Notes under the pieces: model-generated
Told to the model about the DNA's origin: nothing
What the model saw: only the letters and a program-made list of their open reading frames with translations
The model's database searches: none
Position numbers and translations under genes: made by a program
In this document: one piece after another, positions 59,267 to 64,000 of the stretch
How positions within the stretch are numbered: position 1 is the first letter of the stretch
Layout of the letters: each line of letters opens with the position of its first letter
From: Sphingomonas sp. KRR8
GTDB lineage: Bacteria; Pseudomonadota; Alphaproteobacteria; Sphingomonadales; Sphingomonadaceae
Length of the DNA: 64,000 bases
Direction: 5' to 3'
NCBI RefSeq assembly: GCF_023559245.1
Contig: NZ_CP097462.1
Location: 434,001-498,000 of the forward strand

Positions 59267-60574
59267 TCAGCCCTGGTAAATGGGGAAGCGGGCACACAGG
59301 GCGCGGACGCGGACGTTCACTGCCTGCTCGACGGCGCCATTGCCATCCAGCCCGTTAGCCTTCAGCCCGTCGAGGACGTCGGCGACCATGTCGGCGATCT
59401 CGCGGAACTCGGCTTCACCAAAGCCGCGCGTGGTGCCGGCGGGCGAGCCGACGCGGATGCCGCTGGTCTTGAGCGGCGGCAGCGGGTCGAACGGAATGCC
59501 GTTCTTGTTGCAGGTGATGCCCGCGCGCTCGAGGCTCTCGTCCGCGTCCTTGCCGGTGATGCCGAGCGGGCGAAGGTCGACCAGCGCCAGATGCGTGTCG
59601 GTACCGCCCGCCACCAGGTCGGCCCCGCGCTCCTTCAGGCGGCTCGCCAGCGCACGGGCGTTGCGCACGACCGCTTGGGCATAGGTCTTGAAGTCGGGCT
59701 GAAGCGCCTCACCGAAAGCCACCGCCTTGGCAGCGATGACGTGCATCAGCGGGCCACCCTGGAGACCGGGGAAGACAGCCGAGTTGATCTTCTTGGCGAT
59801 CGCCTCATCGTCGGTCAGCACCATGCCGCCACGCGGGCCGCGCAGCGTCTTGTGGGTGGTGGTGGTGACTACATGGGCATGGCCGAAGGGCGAGGGATGT
59901 TCGCCCGCCGCGACCAGGCCGGCGAAGTGCGCCATGTCGACCATCAGGTAAGCGCCGACGCTGTCCGCCACTTGGCGGAAGCGGGCGAAGTCGAGGTGGC
60001 GCGGATAGGCTGAGCCGCCGGCGATGATCATCTTGGGCTTGTGCTCATCCGCCAGACGCTGAAGCTCGTCGAAGTCGACCAGCTGGTCTTCTAGCCGAAC
60101 GCCATATTGCACCGCGTTGAACCACTTGCCGGACTGGGCCGGAGGAGCGCCGTGGGTCAGGTGGCCGCCCGCGGCGAGGCTCATTCCGAGAATCGTGTCG
60201 CCGGGCTGAAGCAGGGCAAGGAAGACGGCGCCATTGGCCTGCGCGCCCGAGTGCGGCTGCACGTTGGCGAAACCGCAGCCGAACAGCTGCTTGGCCCGGT
60301 CGATGGCAAGCTGCTCGACCGCATCGGACGGTGCGCAGCCCTGATAGTAGCGGCGCCCGGGATAGCCTTCCGCATATTTGTTGGTGAATACGGAGCCCTG
60401 CGCCTCGAGAACCGCCTTGGAGACAATGTTCTCCGACGCGATCAGCTCAATCTGGGTCTGTTCGCGGGTGAGTTCGGCCGCGATTGCCTCGGCCACCGCG
60501 GAGTCCGCGTCGGCAAGCGCACGGGTGAAGAAGCCCTGCGGCTGAACGTCGTTGAGATTGGCGGCGGTGGCCAT
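59267..60574 (-). CDS. glyA: Serine hydroxymethyltransferase
   Basis: 435-aa PLP enzyme interconverting serine and glycine and loading C1 units on tetrahydrofolate. [36 protein letters not shown] and the PLP-lysine motif [16 protein letters not shown] are canonical. Its ATG shares a base with the rpiB stop (TGATG), and glyA-nrdR adjacency is common in proteobacteria. Confidence 0.97.
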   Translation of the reverse strand: MATAANLNDVQPQGFFTRALADADSAVAEAIAAELTREQTQIELIASENIVSKAVLEAQGSVFTNKYAEGYPGRRYYQGCAPSDAVEQLAIDRAKQLFGCGFANVQPHSGAQANGAVFLALLQPGDTILGMSLAAGGHLTHGAPPAQSGKWFNAVQYGVRLEDQLVDFDELQRLADEHKPKMIIAGGSAYPRHLDFARFRQVADSVGAYLMVDMAHFAGLVAAGEHPSPFGHAHVVTTTTHKTLRGPRGGMVLTDDEAIAKKINSAVFPGLQGGPLMHVIAAKAVAFGEALQPDFKTYAQAVVRNARALASRLKERGADLVAGGTDTHLALVDLRPLGITGKDADESLERAGITCNKNGIPFDPLPPLKTSGIRVGSPAGTTRGFGEAEFREIADMVADVLDGLKANGLDGNGAVEQAVNVRVRALCARFPIYQG

Positions 60575-61020
60575 CAGTCGGTTCCTTGAAGAGCAGGTGA
60601 AAGTTGGTCGACGCGGCGCTGGTGGCGCCCGCCGGCAAAGTCGGAGCTGAGGAATTCCTCGACGATCGCGCGCGCCATGTCCGGTCCAACCAGGCGGGCG
60701 CCGAGCGCGATAGCGTTGGCGTCATTGTGGCTGCGGGCAAGTCGGGCCGACAGCGGCTCCGAGACCTGGGCACAGCGACAGGCGGGGTTGCGATTGGCGG
60801 CAATCGCGATGCCAATCCCCGACCCGCACACCGCGATCCCGCGCTGCGCCCGCCCGTCCGCCAGTGCCTCGGCCAGCGAGGCACCGAAGCGGGGATAATC
60901 CACGCTCTCGGGGCTATTGGTACCGAGGTCCAGTACCTCATGACCCTGCTCGCGCAGCCAGGCGGCAAGATCGTCCTTGAGAGCGAATCCGGCGTGGTCG
61001 GCGGCGAGGGCGATGCGCAT
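60574..61020 (-). CDS. rpiB: Ribose-5-phosphate isomerase B
   Basis: 148 aa. [20 protein letters not shown] at the start, [11 protein letters not shown], and the active-site loop [20 protein letters not shown] with Cys are the RpiB/LacAB signature. It interconverts ribose-5-P and ribulose-5-P. ATG 61020 was chosen at the motif; the frame is open upstream but overlaps the divergent gene. Leads the rpiB-glyA-nrdR-trmJ run. Confidence 0.94.
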   Translation of the reverse strand: MRIALAADHAGFALKDDLAAWLREQGHEVLDLGTNSPESVDYPRFGASLAEALADGRAQRGIAVCGSGIGIAIAANRNPACRCAQVSEPLSARLARSHNDANAIALGARLVGPDMARAIVEEFLSSDFAGGRHQRRVDQLSPALQGTD

Positions 61021-61064
61021 GGGCCCATCTAGCGTTCGCAACCGCGAAATGCCACCGTCGTGGC

Positions 61065-61499
61065 ATGGAAAGACGCATTCCCGCCGCGCCGCTGGTGCTT
61101 GGCCTGGCCGGCCTGCTGCCGCCGCTCGCCAGTGCCGCCGCGATCTCCCTCGATCTGGGCGGGTTCGGCTATGTCGCGCGCGAAGCGACGCTGCTCTACG
61201 CCGCACTGATCGCCAGCTTCCTTGGAGGGAGCTGGTGGGCCTTCGCGAGCCGCGCCGAACGGCCAAGCTGGTTGCTGATGCTGATCAGCGTGGTGCCCTC
61301 GCTCACAGCCTGGGCAATGCTTCTGGCGCTGGACGCGCTGAATGCGGGAACGGGGCTCGCCTTGCTGATCCTGCTGACACCCCTGGTGGATCTGCAGCTT
61401 CAGCGCGCGGCACTGGCGGCGCCTTGGTGGCTGCGGCTGCGCGTACCGCTGTCACTGACGCTGGCAGTCGAGCTCCTATTCGTGACCTTCTGCCGGTGA
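61065..61499 (+). CDS. DUF3429-family membrane protein
   Basis: 144 aa with four to five hydrophobic helices; LLYAALIASFLGGSWWAFAS is the DUF3429 hallmark. Function unknown. Divergent from rpiB and followed convergently by the YdeI-like gene. No strong Shine-Dalgarno is visible before ATG 61065. Confidence 0.78.
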   Translation: MERRIPAAPLVLGLAGLLPPLASAAAISLDLGGFGYVAREATLLYAALIASFLGGSWWAFASRAERPSWLLMLISVVPSLTAWAMLLALDALNAGTGLALLILLTPLVDLQLQRAALAAPWWLRLRVPLSLTLAVELLFVTFCR

Positions 61500-61509
61500 G
61501 GCAGGGCAG

Positions 61510-61788
61510 TTAGGCCGCGACCCATTTCCGCGCCGACTCGCGGCGATGGGGGCATCCGGGCCAGCAGCAGGGGCGCCGCTTGCCGCCGGTGATGTCCTCC
61601 TGGAGCCGGGCGAGGCGTTTGGCGCGAGTCTCTGCCGTCTTGGGCGACGTCATCCAGCAGATCCACTCGTTGCGGGCGAGTTCCGTGAGATCGTCCCAAC
61701 GACCTGCAAGAACCACATCCCGCGCCAGCGCGGCGGCGAGATCGTCCGGTGTTTCATGGCGGAATTCGAGCGAAGCCGGGGCGGTCAT
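61510..61788 (-). CDS. YdeI/OmpD-associated-like protein, short
   Basis: 92 aa. DDLAAALARDVVLAGRWDDL, ELARNEWICWMTSPKTAETR and RAKRLARLQEDITGGKRRPC follow the helical C-terminal part of YdeI-family proteins, whose members are usually larger, so this is a short form. The Cys-rich end (CCWPGCPHR) could bind metal. It begins 14 nt after the hemA stop and is probably in its operon. Function unclear. Confidence 0.7.
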   Translation of the reverse strand: MTAPASLEFRHETPDDLAAALARDVVLAGRWDDLTELARNEWICWMTSPKTAETRAKRLARLQEDITGGKRRPCCWPGCPHRRESARKWVAA

Positions 61789-61802
61789 CGGCTCGACGGA
61801 GA

Positions 61803-63014
61803 TCAAGCGGCGGCGCGAAGCTCGTCGCGCGACCAGATCTCGACCAGCGCGCCAACCAGCTCGTCCTGCTTGGCCTCGTCGTGCCACGGGCCGGGCGTGA
61901 AGCGCAGCCGCTCCGTACCGCGCGGAACGGTCGGATAGTTGATCGGCTGAACGTAGAGTCCGTATTCCTGGAGCAGGATGTCGCTGACCCGCTTGGCCTT
62001 GATGGGGCAACCGACCAGCAGCGGCACGATGTGCGTCACCGACGGCATGACCGGCAGGCCCGCCTCGGCGAACTTGCGCTTGAGCATGGCGGCGGCGTCC
62101 TGCTGCGCCTGGCGTTCGTATTCGGACTGCTTGAGATGGCGGACCGAGGCGAGCGCGCCCGCGACGAGCACCGGGGACAGCGAGGTGGTGAAGATGAAGC
62201 CGGGCGCATAGCTGCGGATGCAGTCGACAATATTCTTATCGGCCGCGATGTAGCCGCCCATCACGCCGAATGCCTTGCCCAGAGTGCCTTCGATGATGGT
62301 CACCCGGTCGGCGATGGCGTCCCGCTCCGAGATGCCGCCGCCATGCGCGCCGTACATGCCCACGGCGTGAACCTCGTCGAGGTAGGTGATGGCGCCATAT
62401 TTGTCCGCGAGGTCGCAGAGCGCCTCGATCGGCGCCACATCGCCGTCCATCGAATAGACGCTCTCGAAAGCGATCAGCTTGGGCGTTTCGGGCTCTTCGG
62501 CGGCGAGCAGCTCTTCGAGGTGAGCAAGGTCGTTGTGACGGAAGACGCGCTTTTCGCAGCCACTGTTCTTGATGCCCGCGATCATCGAAGCATGGTTGAG
62601 CTCGTCCGAGAAGATCACGCAGCCAGGCAGAAGCTTGCCCAGCGTGGAAAGTGCGGCCTCGTTCGAGACATAGCCGCTGGTGAACAGCAGCGCGGCTTCC
62701 TTGCTGTGGAGCGAGGCGAGTTCGGCCTCCAGCTCGACATGGTAATGGGTGTTGCCGCCGATGTTGCGGGTGCCGCCGGAGCCGGCGCCAGTGGTGCGGA
62801 TCGCCTCTTCCATCGCCTCGAGCACGACGGGGTGCTGGCCCATGCCGAGATAGTCGTTGGAGCACCAGACGGTGATCGGCTTGGGGCCGTTGCCGCCAAA
62901 GCATTGCGCGTCGGGATAGTTACCCCGCGTGCGCAGGATGTCGATGAAGACCCGGTAACGGCCTTCGACGTGCAGGCGATCGATCGCCGCCTGAAAGATG
63001 CGATTGTAATCCAA
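61803..63014 (-). CDS. hemA: 5-aminolevulinate synthase
   Basis: 403-aa PLP enzyme condensing glycine and succinyl-CoA, first step of heme synthesis by the C4 route of alphaproteobacteria. [66 protein letters not shown] and the PLP-lysine site [16 protein letters not shown] are diagnostic. Starts 62 nt after murI in the same direction. Confidence 0.97.
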   Translation of the reverse strand: MDYNRIFQAAIDRLHVEGRYRVFIDILRTRGNYPDAQCFGGNGPKPITVWCSNDYLGMGQHPVVLEAMEEAIRTTGAGSGGTRNIGGNTHYHVELEAELASLHSKEAALLFTSGYVSNEAALSTLGKLLPGCVIFSDELNHASMIAGIKNSGCEKRVFRHNDLAHLEELLAAEEPETPKLIAFESVYSMDGDVAPIEALCDLADKYGAITYLDEVHAVGMYGAHGGGISERDAIADRVTIIEGTLGKAFGVMGGYIAADKNIVDCIRSYAPGFIFTTSLSPVLVAGALASVRHLKQSEYERQAQQDAAAMLKRKFAEAGLPVMPSVTHIVPLLVGCPIKAKRVSDILLQEYGLYVQPINYPTVPRGTERLRFTPGPWHDEAKQDELVGALVEIWSRDELRAAA

Positions 63015-63076
63015 CTGCCGCTCGCCTCGTCTCTCGCGGGCCCCTTAACCCTATAGCGCCTGCTTTGCCAGCCGGG

Positions 63077-63859
63077 TCAGAGATGATGGATACGGTTTAA
63101 CCCGTAGGCGGCGAGCGCCTGCGCCAGAATGGGCGAGGGCGACGCGCCGGTGAAGACGGCAATGCCTTCCGGCGGCTGAACGGGCCATTGCTGGCCGTCC
63201 GTGAGAAAGGCGATGCGGCGGGCGATCCCGGCGGCGCCGTCCACCTGGACGGCCTGCGGGAGGGCGGCACGAAGTTCATCGGCCAGCAGCGGGAAGTGGG
63301 TGCAGGCGAGGACGACCACGTCCATGTCATTGCGATCCGCGAGCGGGCCGACGGCGGCGGTAATGGCAGCGGCATCGACCGGCTGCCCGGCCAGTTTGGT
63401 TTCCGCCAGCTGCACGAGCTCGGCCGAGCCGTGGCGAAGCACTTCGCAGTCAGCCGCGAAGCGGGCGGTCAGATCGTCGACATAGGGCTGGCGCACGGTC
63501 GCTTCGGTGCCGAGCACGCCGATAACGCGCGTCCTGGACAGCTCGGCGGCGGGCTTGATGGCGGGCACGGTGCCGACAACCGGGATTTCGAGCGCGGCGC
63601 GGACGTGGGCCAGCGCGATGGTGGAGGCGGTGTTGCAGGCGATCACCGCCAGCCGCGGGTGATAGCGCTCCACCAGGCGGCCGAGCAGCGCGGGTACCCG
63701 AGCGGCTAGTTCAGCCTCCGTCTTCGTCCCATAGGGAAAGCCGGCGCTGTCAGCGGCGTAGACGATGGGTGCTTTGGGTAGCTGGCACCGCGCCTCGGCC
63801 AGCACGGACAGGCCGCCGACGCCGGAGTCGAAGAACAGGATGGGGGCGTTCGCGTCCAT
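63077..63859 (-). CDS. murI: Glutamate racemase
   Basis: 260 aa; supplies D-glutamate for peptidoglycan. The two catalytic cysteines are in VIACNTASTIAL and VVLACTHFPLL, and FFDSGVGGLSVLAEA is the N-terminal motif. ATG 63859 is the start: the frame stays open to the right edge, but that part is a dispersed inverted repeat, not protein-like. Confidence 0.95.
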   Translation of the reverse strand: MDANAPILFFDSGVGGLSVLAEARCQLPKAPIVYAADSAGFPYGTKTEAELAARVPALLGRLVERYHPRLAVIACNTASTIALAHVRAALEIPVVGTVPAIKPAAELSRTRVIGVLGTEATVRQPYVDDLTARFAADCEVLRHGSAELVQLAETKLAGQPVDAAAITAAVGPLADRNDMDVVVLACTHFPLLADELRAALPQAVQVDGAAGIARRIAFLTDGQQWPVQPPEGIAVFTGASPSPILAQALAAYGLNRIHHL

Positions 63860-63866
63860 GAGGCCT

Positions 63867-63962
63867 GTCATTGCGAGCAGCAGACTGACGAAGCAATCCA
63901 CTTCTCTTCGGCGCAAGCGGCTCGGAAGAACACTGGATTGCTTCGCCTGCGGCTCGCAACGG
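63867..63962. repeat. Dispersed inverted repeat, copy 2 (upstream of murI)
   Basis: GTCATTGCGAGC, GAAGCAATCCA, then TGGATTGCTTCG and GCTCGCAA form nested arms of a long hairpin starting 7 bp before the murI ATG. Same plan as 51261-51344. Its presence means the murI promoter or leader includes the repeat. Confidence 0.7.
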
Positions 63963-64000
63963 CGGGGAGTTGCGGAGCCGATCCGCTGTGCTACCATCCC

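Overview
The window is high-GC chromosomal DNA of an alphaproteobacterium, most likely Sphingomonadales (Sphingomonas-like). The reasons are: a C4-pathway 5-aminolevulinate synthase (hemA), flbT and a PflI-like gene in a flagellar cluster, the dapF-mtaB-ftsY and rpsP-rimM/trmD-rplS neighbourhoods, several S9 peptidases, and dispersed palindromic repeats of a type I recall from sphingomonads. No IS, prophage, CRISPR array or rRNA is visible; there is one tRNA (Lys, UUU). Gene calls rest on reading translated motifs, not on database searches.

Layout. 1-1.8 kb: pspA (partial) and pspF, divergent, with a sigma-54 promoter before pspA. 1.9-2.5 kb: sodB. 2.5-7.7 kb: a minus-strand run dapF-mtaB-ftsY-yciB-ABC ATPase-permease in which all five junctions are 4-nt ATGA overlaps. 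7.7-9.0 kb: an Arg/Gly/Pro-tailed small protein and a double Usp protein with a possible FNR/FixK box. 9.2-14.3 kb: ffh, rpsP, rimM, then trmD and rplS; the usual ribosomal operon is split by an opposite-strand thioredoxin-reductase-like gene and gains a small membrane protein. 14.4-20.1 kb: M28 peptidase, DPP-IV-type peptidase, asd.

20.1-36.4 kb is a flagellar cluster: flgH-flgA-flgG-flgF (-), fliL-fliM-pflI-like-motE-like (+), an unassigned trio (FliL-like periplasmic protein, 73-aa membrane protein, TPR protein), flgL/flgK/flgE (-), then flbT-fliI-fliJ-lytic transglycosylase and a divergent sigma factor (+). Rod, MS-ring, export-gate and flagellin genes are not here. Three flagellar intergenic regions carry one palindrome, GGCA-N5-TGCC; the copy before the sigma gene is a perfect 19-mer. 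This shared element plus the unusual sigma factor is the strongest candidate for an undescribed regulatory circuit.

36.6-44.5 kb: CDF cation transporter, tandem-PilZ protein, an RND efflux operon (138-aa unknown protein, membrane-fusion protein, pump) behind a promoter with two TetR-like operators but no nearby regulator, and a Crp/Fnr regulator without FNR-type cysteines. 44.5-48.3 kb: a surface-glycan cassette (sulfotransferase-like, fused GT2-GT4 glycosyltransferase, DUF4214 protein). 48.7-50.4 kb: marR and a membrane-anchored beta-propeller gene with less GC-biased codons, bracketed by a dispersed palindrome and ending near the 3' end of tRNA-Lys. 50.8-64 kb: housekeeping genes folK, a family-5 uracil-DNA glycosylase, a GNAT gene, aguB-aguA, an S9 peptidase, rpsD, a chorismate mutase-like gene, the rpiB-glyA-nrdR-trmJ run, a DUF3429 protein, hemA with a YdeI-like gene, and murI.
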